Part shown: positions 34,560-43,752 of the stretch, piece after piece
Numbering within the stretch: position 1 is the first letter of the stretch
How the letters are laid out: each line of letters starts with the position of its first letter
Assembly: GCA_022448945.1 (NCBI GenBank)
Contig: JAKVCV010000026.1
Span: 1-47,243, forward strand
From: Saprospiraceae bacterium
GTDB taxonomy: Bacteria; Bacteroidota; Bacteroidia; Chitinophagales; Saprospiraceae
Reading direction: 5' to 3'
Length of the DNA: 47,243 nt
Notes under the pieces: generated by a model
Told to the model about the DNA's origin: nothing
Database searches by the model: none
What the model saw: the letters and a program-made list of their open reading frames with translations, nothing else
Position numbers and translations under genes: made by a program

Positions 34560-35574
34560 AAGTTTCGATCATATACAAACCGCTCATTGTGAGAATGGTG
34601 TAGCTACTAGTTTGTTGCGCTATCATGGATTGGATTTCATGTCTGAACCGTTGGCTTTTGGATTAGGAGTTGGACTTTTTTATATCCATATTCCTTTTAT
34701 GAAAATAAATCATGGACCAGCAATTTCTTTTAGAAATATGCCTGGAGATATTTTCAAAAGAGCAAGTCGTTCTTTAGGGATAAAAATTAAAAGAAAGAAA
34801 TTTAGATCTTTTAATGCAGCGCAGGAATTTTTGGACAGTAAAATAGATGAGGGAACACCCGTTGGATGTCAGGTTGGTGTTTTTCATCTTCCATATTTCC
34901 CAAAAGAATACCGTTTTCATTTTAATGCGCACAATATTATTGTTTATGGAAAGGAAAATGGTAGATATTTTGTTAGCGACCCTGTAATGGAAACAGTAAC
35001 TAGTCTATCTGCCTCAGAATTAGAAGATGTTCGTTTTGCAAGAGGTCCCTTAGCACCTAAGGGTCATATTTATTTTCCTGAGAATGTTCCTAAAATTGAT
35101 GAACTTAAATTAAAAAAAGCAATTGTTATAGCATTGCGTAAAAATTCATGGTGGATGTCTCAAATACCTACTGCGATAATTGGGAGTAGTGGTTTTAAGT
35201 ATACGGGCAAAAAAATAAGAAAATGGCCTACAAAAATTGGTGTCCGAAAGAGCAGCTTGAATTTAGGTCAAATTGTTCGAATGCAGGAAGAAATTGGAAC
35301 TGGAGGAGGTGGCTTTAGGTTTATTTATGCTGCTTTTTTAGAAAAAGCAGCTACCATATTACAGGATGATAGGTTATACCAAATTTCAGATGAAATAACA
35401 AAATCAGGAGATTTCCTAAGAGCATCTGCAGTGCGTATGGCAGCAATATATAAAGGGAGAAATACATCCCAGTCTCACTTTAATGAAGTTGCGGATGGGT
35501 TTGATGAAATTGCTGAGTTGGAACAAAAGACTTTTTTGAAATTATATAAGATGAAATTTAATATTAATGCATGA
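34546..35574 (+). CDS. BtrH-like acyltransferase
   Basis: BtrH moves an acyl group from an acyl carrier protein to an amine in butirosin biosynthesis, through a papain-like site. The 342 residues have the BtrH N-terminal pattern with Cys15 in TAHCENGVATSLLRYHG, then HFNAHNIIVYGKENGRYFVSDP carrying the likely catalytic His and Asp. The second half (about 200-340) is a helical domain of the DUF4872 type. With an ACP encoded three genes downstream, it could release or transfer the acyl chain from the ACP in this pathway. It overlaps the ABC ATPase gene by 8 bp. Confidence 0.75.
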   Translation: MEKTKSFDHIQTAHCENGVATSLLRYHGLDFMSEPLAFGLGVGLFYIHIPFMKINHGPAISFRNMPGDIFKRASRSLGIKIKRKKFRSFNAAQEFLDSKIDEGTPVGCQVGVFHLPYFPKEYRFHFNAHNIIVYGKENGRYFVSDPVMETVTSLSASELEDVRFARGPLAPKGHIYFPENVPKIDELKLKKAIVIALRKNSWWMSQIPTAIIGSSGFKYTGKKIRKWPTKIGVRKSSLNLGQIVRMQEEIGTGGGGFRFIYAAFLEKAATILQDDRLYQISDEITKSGDFLRASAVRMAAIYKGRNTSQSHFNEVADGFDEIAELEQKTFLKLYKMKFNINA

Positions 35575-36313
35575 TAATTGTATTCATATCGAAAATTTAT
35601 CTAAGTGTTATGATGGGGCAGATTTTTATAGTCTTAATGAGATTAGTTTTTCGATTTTGAAAGGAGAAAAATTTGGACTTTTAGGCCCTAATGGAGCAGG
35701 GAAAACAACTTTAATTTCAATTTTATGTGGTATTTTTAGTCAGTCGGCTGGTGAAGTTTTTTATTGGAATAATAATTCTAAGGTTGATTTTAATGAGATT
35801 AAAAGCAATATAGGTTATGTGCCTCAGGATTATGCTTTTTATCAAGAACTTACACCAATACAGAATTTAGAATATTTTGGTGCATTGTATAATTTATCCT
35901 CTACTTTAATTAATGAACGAACTAAATCTGTTTTAAAAGTTTTAGGTCTTTCCGATGTTGCTAATAAGCGTATTGAAACTTTTTCCGGTGGGATGAAACG
36001 TAGAGTGAATTTAGCAATTGGTGTAATTCATAAGCCTAAGGTTTTGTTCCTGGATGAACCAACTGTAGGAGTTGATGTTCAGAGTAAGGTAGCAATATTG
36101 AAATTTTTAAATGAATTGAACCTGCAGGGGACTACAATAATTTACACTTCCCATCATTTGGAAGAAGCTCAGGAGTTTTGTAATCGAATTGCATTAATAG
36201 ATTCTGGAGAGATTATAGTAAATGGTGAGATTAATGATTTGTTACAATCGAATCAGTCCAAAGATTTAAAACATTTATTTATAAAATTAACAGGGGAAGA
36301 ATACAGGGATTAA
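35567..36313 (+). CDS. ABC transporter ATPase
   Basis: This 248-residue nucleotide-binding subunit belongs to an ABC-2 exporter. Walker A is GPNGAGKTT (40-48), the Q-loop lies at VPQDYAFYQ, the signature is FSGGMKRR (139-146), and Walker B is VLFLDEPTVGVD (159-170), with the switch His in YTSHHLEEA. It is directly followed by its permease (2-bp gap). It probably moves the pathway product or an intermediate to the envelope, as ABC exporters in flexirubin-type clusters are thought to do. Confidence 0.95.
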   Translation: MHDNCIHIENLSKCYDGADFYSLNEISFSILKGEKFGLLGPNGAGKTTLISILCGIFSQSAGEVFYWNNNSKVDFNEIKSNIGYVPQDYAFYQELTPIQNLEYFGALYNLSSTLINERTKSVLKVLGLSDVANKRIETFSGGMKRRVNLAIGVIHKPKVLFLDEPTVGVDVQSKVAILKFLNELNLQGTTIIYTSHHLEEAQEFCNRIALIDSGEIIVNGEINDLLQSNQSKDLKHLFIKLTGEEYRD

Positions 36314-36315
36314 TA

Positions 36316-37596
36316 ATGATGTTTAAGTTGTTTATAGCCATAAAAAAGGAGTTCCTAATTCTTATATATGATAAGGCCGGATTAGTGGTTATGTTTGCTA
36401 TGCCTATTTTATTGGTTTTTGTTATTACGATTGTTCAGGATTCTGCTTTTCGAATTGTTAATGAAAATAGAATTTCTATGCTTATTGTTAACCAGGATAC
36501 AGGTGTTCAGAGCAAGAAATTAATTAAATTAATGAGCGAGTCTGGCTTGTTTCGTTTAGAACAAGGTAGTATATCAACTAAGAATTCCTTTAAGGAAACT
36601 TTATTAAAAAAAGACTTTTTAACAGGTTTGTATATTCCTTCTGATTTTTCTGAAAAATTAATTGCTAAAGCTAATTTGGTTAGTGCAGGTATGATGGATG
36701 AACTTGGTTTGGACCGAGATTTAAATACTTCTGAAAACATTAATTTTTCCGATATTGAATTTTTTCATGACCCTGTATTACAGGAAAATTATTGCTTGTC
36801 AGTTATTAATATGATAGATGCTTTTTTGAAAGGGATGGAGGGAGAATTGTTTATAAACACTATGTGTGATAGGCTCGAGTTAAAGGAAACTCCACAAAAG
36901 TTGAAAGATGCCATGATTAATAATATTATACCTATAAAACGAAAAGCAGTTACCGCCTCTGATAGTAATGTTCTTCCTAACTCCACACAACACAATGTGC
37001 CAGCTTGGACTATATTTGCAATGTTTTTTATGGTTGTGTCTTTAGGAAATAATATTGTAAAAGAGCGGCTTAATGGTAGTTTTATAAGGCTGAAGACAAT
37101 GCCTTCTAGTTTTATTTTAATTCTTGCATCAAAAATGTTTGTTTACCTTTCTGCTGCTTTGTTACAGGTTTGTATTATATTTTCATTAGCAAAATTAACT
37201 TTTCCTCTTTTGGGGCTACCAGAGTTGACAATGCCTTTAAATTGGTTAGGTTTTTTATTAGTAGTTTTATTGAGTAGTTTTGCAGCAGTTAGTTACGCAA
37301 TGCTGGTTGGTTCATTTGCTAAAACTCAAGAGCAATCTTATGGCTTTGGGGCTATTTCTATTGTAATTTTTGCTGCAATTGGCGGCATTTGGGTGCCTTC
37401 ATTTGTAATGCCGGATTATATGCAATTTATAAGTGTGGTTTCTCCATTGAATTGGTGTTTGGAAGGATTCTATGTTTTGTTTTTAAAGGGAGGTGTTTGG
37501 GGTGAATTACAACCTGTCGTTTTAGGGCTGTTTATATTTATTATTAGTTGCTTGAGTCTCGTATATTTAAAGTTAAAAAAAGAAAAAATTGTTTAA
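36316..37596 (+). CDS. ABC-2 type permease
   Basis: The 426-residue membrane partner of the preceding ATPase has one N-terminal helix (about 20-43, VVMFAMPILLVFVITIVQD), a large extracytoplasmic domain (about 50-220), and five or so C-terminal helices (about 230-420), the classical DrrB/YhgE-like layout with the late motif FAAIGGIWVPSFVMPDYMQ. The gene is complete and co-directional with its ATPase and the ACP gene 34 bp further on. Confidence 0.92.
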   Translation: MMFKLFIAIKKEFLILIYDKAGLVVMFAMPILLVFVITIVQDSAFRIVNENRISMLIVNQDTGVQSKKLIKLMSESGLFRLEQGSISTKNSFKETLLKKDFLTGLYIPSDFSEKLIAKANLVSAGMMDELGLDRDLNTSENINFSDIEFFHDPVLQENYCLSVINMIDAFLKGMEGELFINTMCDRLELKETPQKLKDAMINNIIPIKRKAVTASDSNVLPNSTQHNVPAWTIFAMFFMVVSLGNNIVKERLNGSFIRLKTMPSSFILILASKMFVYLSAALLQVCIIFSLAKLTFPLLGLPELTMPLNWLGFLLVVLLSSFAAVSYAMLVGSFAKTQEQSYGFGAISIVIFAAIGGIWVPSFVMPDYMQFISVVSPLNWCLEGFYVLFLKGGVWGELQPVVLGLFIFIISCLSLVYLKLKKEKIV

Positions 37597-37630
37597 TAGC
37601 CAATCTTTTATTGGTTTAGAATTAATTAAA

Positions 37631-37903
37631 ATGGAAAATAAAGCGTTAAAAGAGAAATTAAAAAAACAAATTATTGAGTATCTTAATCTGATTGATGTAG
37701 AGCCTGATGATTTACAAGATGATTCACCTTTATTTGGCCCAGAAGGGGATTTAGGTCTGGATTCTATTGATTCTGTTGAATTGTTGGTTTTGTTGGAAAG
37801 GGAATATGGATTAAAAATTACAGATCCTAAGGAAGGAAGAAAAGTATTAGAAGATATTAATGCCATGACAGATTATATCGTTACAAATGCTGAAAATTAT
37901 TAA
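37631..37903 (+). CDS. Acyl carrier protein
   Basis: This 90-residue ACP carries the growing acyl chain on a 4'-phosphopantetheine arm. The attachment serine is S45 in GDLGLDSIDSVELLVLLE, and the four-helix arrangement and acidic composition are normal. I chose the ATG at 37631; an upstream TTG at 37589 overlaps the permease. The gene lies between permease and ketosynthase, so it is a dedicated carrier for this pathway rather than the primary fatty-acid ACP. Confidence 0.93.
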   Translation: MENKALKEKLKKQIIEYLNLIDVEPDDLQDDSPLFGPEGDLGLDSIDSVELLVLLEREYGLKITDPKEGRKVLEDINAMTDYIVTNAENY

Positions 37904-37927
37904 CGGATTTTTATAATATAACGATAT

Positions 37928-39121
37928 ATGACTAAGGTATTAATAACCGGTATAGGAATTATCTCTTCTATAGGAAAGAATGTTCGTGAAAACAGGAAAA
38001 ATCTTATAGAAGGCAATACAGGTATTAAGGAAGCAAGGTTAATTGATTCGCGCTATGTAGATGTTTTCCCCTTTGGTGAAGTATCATATACAACGGAAGA
38101 ATTAATGGCAGATGCCGGTATTAAAGGTGAAAAAGGTATTACGCGAACAGATATTTTGGCTACTATTGCTTTTCAAGAGGCTTTCAGAGATGCAAATTTA
38201 ACTGACGCTCAAGTTTCTGGAAAGGATACAGCCTTTTTGTCTGCAAGTACTGTAGGGGGTATGTCTATGACAGATCAGTTGTATAGAGATGGAAATAAAA
38301 TTGGAGAACCGTCTGATTATCTTTCTTCTTACATTTGTGGTGCTCATACTTTAAAATTAATTAAGAGGTATGAAATGCAAGGAATTTCTACAACATTTAA
38401 TACCGCTTGTTCTTCATCTGCAAATTCAATTATGTTTGGATCAAAGCTTATCAAATCTGGTCGAGCAAAACGTGCTATAGTTGGAGGTTCTGATGGCCTT
38501 GCGAAATTTACTATAAATGGATTTAATGCATTGCGGATATTATCTCCAAAACCTTGTACCCCTTTTGATAATTTAAGGTCGGGTTTAACCTTAGGTGAAG
38601 GTGCAGCATTTTTGATTTTGGAATCAGAACATGTCGTTGGGAATAAACGAGTATATGGGGAAGTTAAGGGTTATGGAAATACTAATGATGCGTTTCATCC
38701 TTCTTCTATCTCAGATGATGCTCAAGGTATACTAGCCTCAATTAATAAAGCTTTAGAAGTTTCAGGAATTAAGCCTGAGGAAGTTGATTATATAAATGCT
38801 CATGGAACAGGTACTGAAAACAATGATTATTCAGAATTATATGGTATAAGTAAAATTTTTGACAAAGTACCTCCATTTCAATCTACAAAATCATATACTG
38901 GACATACATTAGCAGCGGCTGGAGCGGTTGAGGCTGTTTTTAGTCTCCTAGCAATTCATTATAATGAACTGTACCAAAGTTTAAACTATTCGAACCCAAT
39001 ACCTGAATTTAATTTATCACCTATACCTACCTATGAAAACAATCGTTGTATTAATAATGTTTTGTCAAATTCATTCGGTTTTGGAGGAAATTGTTCATCA
39101 TTGATTTTTTCAAAAGCATAA
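37928..39121 (+). CDS. FabF-type beta-ketoacyl-ACP synthase (KS alpha)
   Basis: This elongating ketosynthase extends ACP-bound chains by decarboxylative condensation. The 397 residues contain the intact triad: Cys161 in FNTACSSSANS, His292 in INAHGTGTEND, and His326 in YTGHTLAAAGAVEAV. GEGAAFLIL and NSFGFGGNCSSLIF at the end are typical of FabF-like enzymes. It is followed by a shorter, Cys-less relative after 4 bp, so the pair probably forms a KS/chain-length-factor heterodimer as in type II aryl polyene or flexirubin systems. Confidence 0.93.
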   Translation: MTKVLITGIGIISSIGKNVRENRKNLIEGNTGIKEARLIDSRYVDVFPFGEVSYTTEELMADAGIKGEKGITRTDILATIAFQEAFRDANLTDAQVSGKDTAFLSASTVGGMSMTDQLYRDGNKIGEPSDYLSSYICGAHTLKLIKRYEMQGISTTFNTACSSSANSIMFGSKLIKSGRAKRAIVGGSDGLAKFTINGFNALRILSPKPCTPFDNLRSGLTLGEGAAFLILESEHVVGNKRVYGEVKGYGNTNDAFHPSSISDDAQGILASINKALEVSGIKPEEVDYINAHGTGTENNDYSELYGISKIFDKVPPFQSTKSYTGHTLAAAGAVEAVFSLLAIHYNELYQSLNYSNPIPEFNLSPIPTYENNRCINNVLSNSFGFGGNCSSLIFSKA

Positions 39122-39125
39122 TAGT

Positions 39126-40172
39126 ATGTATATAAAAGAGATGTCTTGTATTTCTCCTCAGGAGACCTATTGTGAAGAAATTTTTGTGGATGGGGTAGAG
39201 GTTCTTACTGAAAAACAATATTGGGCAAAAGAACCGAAGTATAAGGGAATGATCCCTCTTAATTTATTAAGGAGAATGAGTAAATCCGTGAGGATGGGAG
39301 TAGGAACTGGAATGCCACTGATTAAGAAATATAATGATATAGATGGGATTATTATAGGGTCTGCCAATGGAAGCATTAAAAAATCTATTAGTTTTCTTAA
39401 TCAAATTGTCGAATATGATGAGGGGACTTTAACTCCTACGGATTTTGTCCAAAGCACTTCTAATTCTATAGCTGGCACTTTGGCACTATTGGGAAAAATA
39501 AGAGGGTATAATAATACACATGTAAACAATGGGATTGCTTTTGAATCTGCAGTATTAGATGCTTTATTGTTATTTGAAGAGGGTGAAGCTAAAAGGTTAT
39601 TATTGGGAGGTGTTGAAGAAATTTCTCAAGCTAATTATAATGTAGATGTTCTAAGGGGTATGTTTAAAAAAGAAGATGTTGATTCTACAAATTTGCTTTT
39701 TTCAGGTACACAAGGTACTGTTTCAGGCGAAGGTGCATCTATGTTTATTGTTGATTCAGAAAAATCAGTAGATTCATTTGCTAAAATTGTAGATGTGAAT
39801 CAAGTTTGTTTTCCTAGTAAAGAAGAAGTTGTTGAAAGAGCTATTGCTTTTTTAGAAAATAATAACCTGTCACCAGATGATATTGATGGTTTGTTTTTGG
39901 GATACAATGGTGACAATAGAACAGATTTTTATTATGACTTTTTACAAAATCAACTTTTTCAGGATAAGGCTCTTTTTGTTTTCAAAAACTTAGTAGCTGA
40001 CTTTTATACCGTATCTTCTTTCGCTATGTGGTTGGTTGCGAGTCTTTTTAATGGGAAGAATTTACCTAAAGAAACAATTCTTAGAAATACAAATAAAAAA
40101 ATTAATAGGGTGCTTATTTATAATCACTACGAAGGAACACAACACGGTTTTATTCTAATGGAAAGGCCGTAA
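39126..40172 (+). CDS. Ketosynthase-like chain length factor (KS beta)
   Basis: This 348-residue relative of the preceding ketosynthase lacks the catalytic cysteine: the nucleophile position reads VNNGIAFESAVLDALLL, with no Cys at the expected place. The second half holds GTVSGEGASMFIVD, YNGDNRTDFYYDFLQNQ and FYTVSSFAMWLVASLF, in weak analogy to the KS core. Such proteins act as chain length factors beside active ketosynthases. The gene ends 87 bp before the terminator at 40260, closing the operon. Confidence 0.78.
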   Translation: MYIKEMSCISPQETYCEEIFVDGVEVLTEKQYWAKEPKYKGMIPLNLLRRMSKSVRMGVGTGMPLIKKYNDIDGIIIGSANGSIKKSISFLNQIVEYDEGTLTPTDFVQSTSNSIAGTLALLGKIRGYNNTHVNNGIAFESAVLDALLLFEEGEAKRLLLGGVEEISQANYNVDVLRGMFKKEDVDSTNLLFSGTQGTVSGEGASMFIVDSEKSVDSFAKIVDVNQVCFPSKEEVVERAIAFLENNNLSPDDIDGLFLGYNGDNRTDFYYDFLQNQLFQDKALFVFKNLVADFYTVSSFAMWLVASLFNGKNLPKETILRNTNKKINRVLIYNHYEGTQHGFILMERP

Positions 40173-40259
40173 ATAATGCCTTCATGGGGAATTAAAGAAA
40201 GCTGATATATCGAAAGATAGACATCTCGTTAAAACATTTGAAAAAGAAAATAAAAAAAA

Positions 40260-40290
40260 GGCTGCTTATATATCAAGCAGCCTTTTTTTT
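40260..40290. terminator. Bidirectional rho-independent terminator
   Basis: GGCTGCTT (40260-40267) pairs with AAGCAGCC (40275-40282) over a 7-nt loop, with an A-tract before and eight T after. It lies between the 3' ends of the biosynthetic operon and the convergent exported-protein gene, so it can serve both. Confidence 0.88.
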
Positions 40291-40305
40291 ATTTAGGAAA
40301 TCTAT

Positions 40306-41172
40306 TTAAAGTACTATTCTTTTTGTACCTAATTTATTGTCTTGTAATACACTTATAGTATAAATTCCTTTAGGGACATCCAATTGAATTTCCTGTTTTC
40401 CTGTTATGTTAGTAGTTTGTTGATAAACTACTCCACCTAAAACATGATGAATGATTATAGTTGCTTCACCTTCAATTTCATCAACAAAAAAGTGACCATC
40501 CGTAATTGGATTAGGGTAGATATTAAATGATAATTCTTCATCATGAATATCAGTGACGGCTACACTGGTGTTTTCAATAAATGTTGCTGTAGCTGTTGTC
40601 ACATTATCACCACTAGTACTTCCGGTACCATTAACAGCAATCCCTGCTGCGTAAATTGTTACATCTCCAGTACCAGTAGGTGGTGCTGTCCAAGTGACAT
40701 TGAAAATGCCGTCAGTACTTTTTTCATTATGTTCTAAATAAGAAACAGAAGAACTTAAGGTAATTTGAGATCCTGTCCCTGTCCCACCAATTCCAGTTGT
40801 AGGTGAACTAAATGACCCCGCCATTACATTACTTGTTGTAAGCGCTGTTAATTGTCCTCCATATTGAGCAACTTGGGGAGGGATTGTCTGTGTAGGTGGT
40901 GCAATTACACTTAACGTTATGGTATAGGTTTGCCCAGGAGTATACATTCCGTTAGCAACAGGAAAACCTGCAGCGTCCGAAACAATGATTGAAGCAGCAG
41001 GCACGAATAGTCCTCCTGAATGACATGTGGCACAAGTTCCACCTAAAGTGGATAATGGTGAGCCAGTTTTATCACCTAATCCAGCAGTTGGTCCACCGGA
41101 AAAGCCGACAATGAAAATATAGATAGCCCCAATTATAGCTCCTAGGTATATAACTTTAAATTTCATACGCAA
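40306..41172 (-). CDS. Choice-of-anchor-V protein with CxxCH motif and T9SS type-A tail
   Basis: This 288-residue exported protein has an N-terminal hydrophobic segment (about 6-25), then GLGDKTGSPLSTLGGTCATCHSGG with a CxxCH motif (C47, C50, H51) and a beta-sandwich (about 55-200), the layout of the 'choice-of-anchor V' family. The C-terminal 75 residues (FNIYPNPITDGHFFVDEIEG, then KGIYTISVLQDNKLGTKRIVL) are a type-A T9SS sorting domain. The CxxCH motif suggests heme attachment, but only one is present and the real ligand is uncertain. It is probably surface-exposed. Confidence 0.82.
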   Translation of the reverse strand: MRMKFKVIYLGAIIGAIYIFIVGFSGGPTAGLGDKTGSPLSTLGGTCATCHSGGLFVPAASIIVSDAAGFPVANGMYTPGQTYTITLSVIAPPTQTIPPQVAQYGGQLTALTTSNVMAGSFSSPTTGIGGTGTGSQITLSSSVSYLEHNEKSTDGIFNVTWTAPPTGTGDVTIYAAGIAVNGTGSTSGDNVTTATATFIENTSVAVTDIHDEELSFNIYPNPITDGHFFVDEIEGEATIIIHHVLGGVVYQQTTNITGKQEIQLDVPKGIYTISVLQDNKLGTKRIVL

Positions 41173-41284
41173 TATTATTATAAGTGTTAATCTGTATTTT
41201 TTCTTCTGTATTGAACTATAATTTAAGCAATTTTTAACACAGAGTCAAGAAAACACCTATAATAATATTGTGTTATGTGTTATT

Positions 41285-42211
41285 TTATTTCTTACCAAAT
41301 GTATATTGGACACCTAAGCTGAAAGCTATGGAGTTAAAATTACTGGTTTGCGTAGGCAGGTTCAGTGGTTTTTCTGGGTCTAATGTAGCAGAATTGTCAA
41401 CTAAACAGTTTACCCCTAATGCTTGTGTTATGAAATATGAAATATTTGAGTCTTCGTCTATAACATCTTGAAATTCTATTTCTTTCATAAAAACCTGTGT
41501 GTTTGGTAGCTTATCATTTGTTACGTTACCATCAGAATCTACATCTCTATCAATTATTACATTTGCTTTGTCAGAACGTATTCTTAAACCAGTATACGTA
41601 GCTTGAACATAAATTCCTAAATTATCGTTGATGTTGTATTTAAGACCGACGCTAGATTCAAATCCCAATGAAAACTTTCCTTGAACTTCAAGTACTCTTT
41701 CATTAGTAGATGTAGCAGAAAGATAGGTTTCTTCCTCGATCATAGTTCGACCATAAAAAGGAATTAATACACCGAAACGCGCAAAAGGTTGAAATTTTGT
41801 TCCTTCAGGTGCTTGAATAACTAATGAAGGAAGGCCCCGCAATTGATATGAGTATCCTTTTCTTTGTAAGTTGTAATAGTTAATACTGCCATCTGAATTT
41901 AATGTTTTGGTTTCTCCGTAATTTTGTCTAAGCCCAGCAAAATACCCGATTTCTAATTCTATTCCAAAGTAAGGGGTAATCATATATCCTCCAGCTAAAG
42001 CAAAACGACCTCCTTCGCCAAATGAACCAAAAAGAACACTATGGTTAATAGCTGTATTGAAATTGTTACGGGTTAGACTATAGTAGCCAAATGCATCTTT
42101 TACAGTCCCAATGCCCAATCCAACACCTCCACGGATGTATCCTTGAGCTTGAATTGTACTTGTTAGCCCAAAGGCTAAAAAAACAAATGTTGCTAACAGT
42201 AGTTTCTTCAT
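41285..42211 (-). CDS. Outer-membrane beta-barrel protein
   Basis: This 308-residue protein has a signal peptide (KKLLLATFVFLAFGLTSTIQA, start ATG at 42211; an upstream ATG at 42301 would only add a non-conserved leader). Alternating hydrophobic strands follow, with aromatic residues at strand ends, GYMITPYFGIELEIGYFAGL, FQPFARFGVLIPFYG, SVGLKYNINDNLGIYVQATYTGL, and the last strand IAFSLGVQYTFGKK. The layout fits small porin-like proteins of the PorT/OmpA-barrel class. The ligand or role is unknown. It lies downstream of the THX-like gene on the same strand. Confidence 0.8.
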   Translation of the reverse strand: MKKLLLATFVFLAFGLTSTIQAQGYIRGGVGLGIGTVKDAFGYYSLTRNNFNTAINHSVLFGSFGEGGRFALAGGYMITPYFGIELEIGYFAGLRQNYGETKTLNSDGSINYYNLQRKGYSYQLRGLPSLVIQAPEGTKFQPFARFGVLIPFYGRTMIEEETYLSATSTNERVLEVQGKFSLGFESSVGLKYNINDNLGIYVQATYTGLRIRSDKANVIIDRDVDSDGNVTNDKLPNTQVFMKEIEFQDVIDEDSNISYFITQALGVNCLVDNSATLDPEKPLNLPTQTSNFNSIAFSLGVQYTFGKK

Positions 42212-42331
42212 TTTTATTGATTTTGGTAATAATTTAATGTTAAAAAAATTGGAGTTAATTGATATAAGAATTAAAATTAATTGTTTTAAAGTATCAATCA
42301 ATTAGATGCTTATATTACTTTTATAAGCAGT

Positions 42332-42475
42332 TTATTTTGACTTTTTCTTTCCTTTTTTCTTTGAAACTTGGTTGATTTTTTTCTTTGCTTTCAATGACTT
42401 ACTTTTTAATCGAGATGTCCCATAAGAACCTTGGCTGATTTTACCTTTTTTAGTTTTTTTATCTCCTTTCCCCAT
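42332..42475 (-). CDS. THX-like small basic ribosomal protein
   Basis: This 47-residue, very basic peptide begins MGKGDKKTKKGKISQGSYGTS and ends in lysine-rich repeats. The first 20 residues match the bacterial 30S THX pattern (MGKGDKKT..GKI..GSYG) found in Bacteroidota, where the usual protein is shorter (about 25-30 residues); here a Lys/Ser tail of about 20 residues is added. The frame is short and easily missed by gene callers. An identical-strand neighbour (outer-membrane protein) lies downstream. It probably stabilises the 30S head if expressed. Confidence 0.72.
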   Translation of the reverse strand: MGKGDKKTKKGKISQGSYGTSRLKSKSLKAKKKINQVSKKKGKKKSK

Positions 42476-42761
42476 GTTTTGTTAATTTTTATATTTGATA
42501 AATATTTAAAAGTGTATAGTATATATTCTATTTTTGCATAAAATTAGAGGACAAAACTAAGATTTTTTTTCAAAAACCTTTACTCTTTTTGTATTTGATT
42601 GAAAGGATAGTACTTTAACAGTTCTATTTTATATTGTAGCTGACTTTTTGTGTCTTAATTTTCTTTTTATGTTTTTTAACGTTATTTTATTATTTGTTAC
42701 TCAAAAGAAAATCAGTCTAAGGTATAAAAACAGAAATTTGTTCATATAAAAAATTAAATTA

Positions 42762-43733
42762 ATGGATGAAAAGACTTTATTAATGGGCAAAACTGATAAC
42801 ATTGCAAAAAAAGTTTTTCAGATAGAATCAAAAGCCGTTGCAGAACTAGCAGATCAACTTACTCCTGATTTTGAAAATGCTATATCTTGTCTTTTGGAAT
42901 GTAAAGGTCGAATAGTTATTTGTGGTATCGGAAAGTCAGGACTAGTTGGTAAAAAAATTGCAGCAACGCTCGCAAGTACTGGATCTCCCAGCTTTTTTTT
43001 ACATCCTTCCGAAGCAATTCATGGCGACTTGGGATCTTTAATGTCGGAAGATTGTTTTATAAGTATTTCATACTCTGGTGAAACAGATGAAATTTTACAG
43101 CTATTACCTTATATACAGCAATTAAAAATCCCTCATATAGCATTAGTTGGAAATTTGAATTCTACATTAGCACAAAATTCTGATTGGACGCTTAACATCG
43201 GCGTAAAGGCTGAAGCTTCACCGATTGCTTTAGTGCCATTAGCCTCTAGTATTGCTTCAATGGCAATGGGCGATGCCATTGCTACTGCATTAATTATTCT
43301 TAAAAATTTTGGAGAAAAAGATTTTGCTAAGAATCACCCTGGTGGGACCTTGGGTAAAAAACTCATAACAAAAGTGGGTGCTGAAATGCAAAAAACAAAT
43401 TTGCCAACTGCATTCAAAAATACTTCTGTAAAAGATGTTTTGTTGGTAATGTCATCAGGAATGTATGGAATGGTTGTTATCGTTGACCAATCAAACTTTA
43501 TTAAGGGAGTAATAACAGATGGAGATTTGAGAAGGGCATTGAATAAATATCCGTCTAGTTCTTTCTTTGATCTTTGCGCAAATGATTTGATGACTAAAAA
43601 GCCAATTACGATTGAAGCCGACTGTCTTTTGTGGGAAGCTGAACAAATAATGATGAAATATAAAATTACGACACTGCTCATTGAAAAGGAAGGATGTTTG
43701 ACAGGTATTATTGCAAAACATCAGATTAAATAA
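42762..43733 (+). CDS. kdsD: KdsD/KpsF-family arabinose-5-phosphate isomerase
   Basis: This isomerase interconverts D-ribulose 5-phosphate and D-arabinose 5-phosphate, the first step to Kdo for lipopolysaccharide. The 323 residues contain a SIS domain (about 45-190, with ICGIGKSGLVGKKIAATLAS, TGSPSFFLHPSEAIHGDLG and ISYSGETDEI) and a C-terminal pair of CBS domains (about 205-323, ending GIIAKHQIK). All family landmarks are intact and the length is normal. The 286-bp upstream region shows no gene. Confidence 0.94.
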   Translation: MDEKTLLMGKTDNIAKKVFQIESKAVAELADQLTPDFENAISCLLECKGRIVICGIGKSGLVGKKIAATLASTGSPSFFLHPSEAIHGDLGSLMSEDCFISISYSGETDEILQLLPYIQQLKIPHIALVGNLNSTLAQNSDWTLNIGVKAEASPIALVPLASSIASMAMGDAIATALIILKNFGEKDFAKNHPGGTLGKKLITKVGAEMQKTNLPTAFKNTSVKDVLLVMSSGMYGMVVIVDQSNFIKGVITDGDLRRALNKYPSSSFFDLCANDLMTKKPITIEADCLLWEAEQIMMKYKITTLLIEKEGCLTGIIAKHQIK

Positions 43734-43752
43734 TTTTCTTTAGATTTATCGT

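Noticed and set aside
37631-40172. ACP and ketosynthases as primary fatty acid synthesis
   Set aside because: The FabF-type KS is paired with a Cys-less partner and embedded between an exporter and DarB-type genes, which fits a specialised pathway better.
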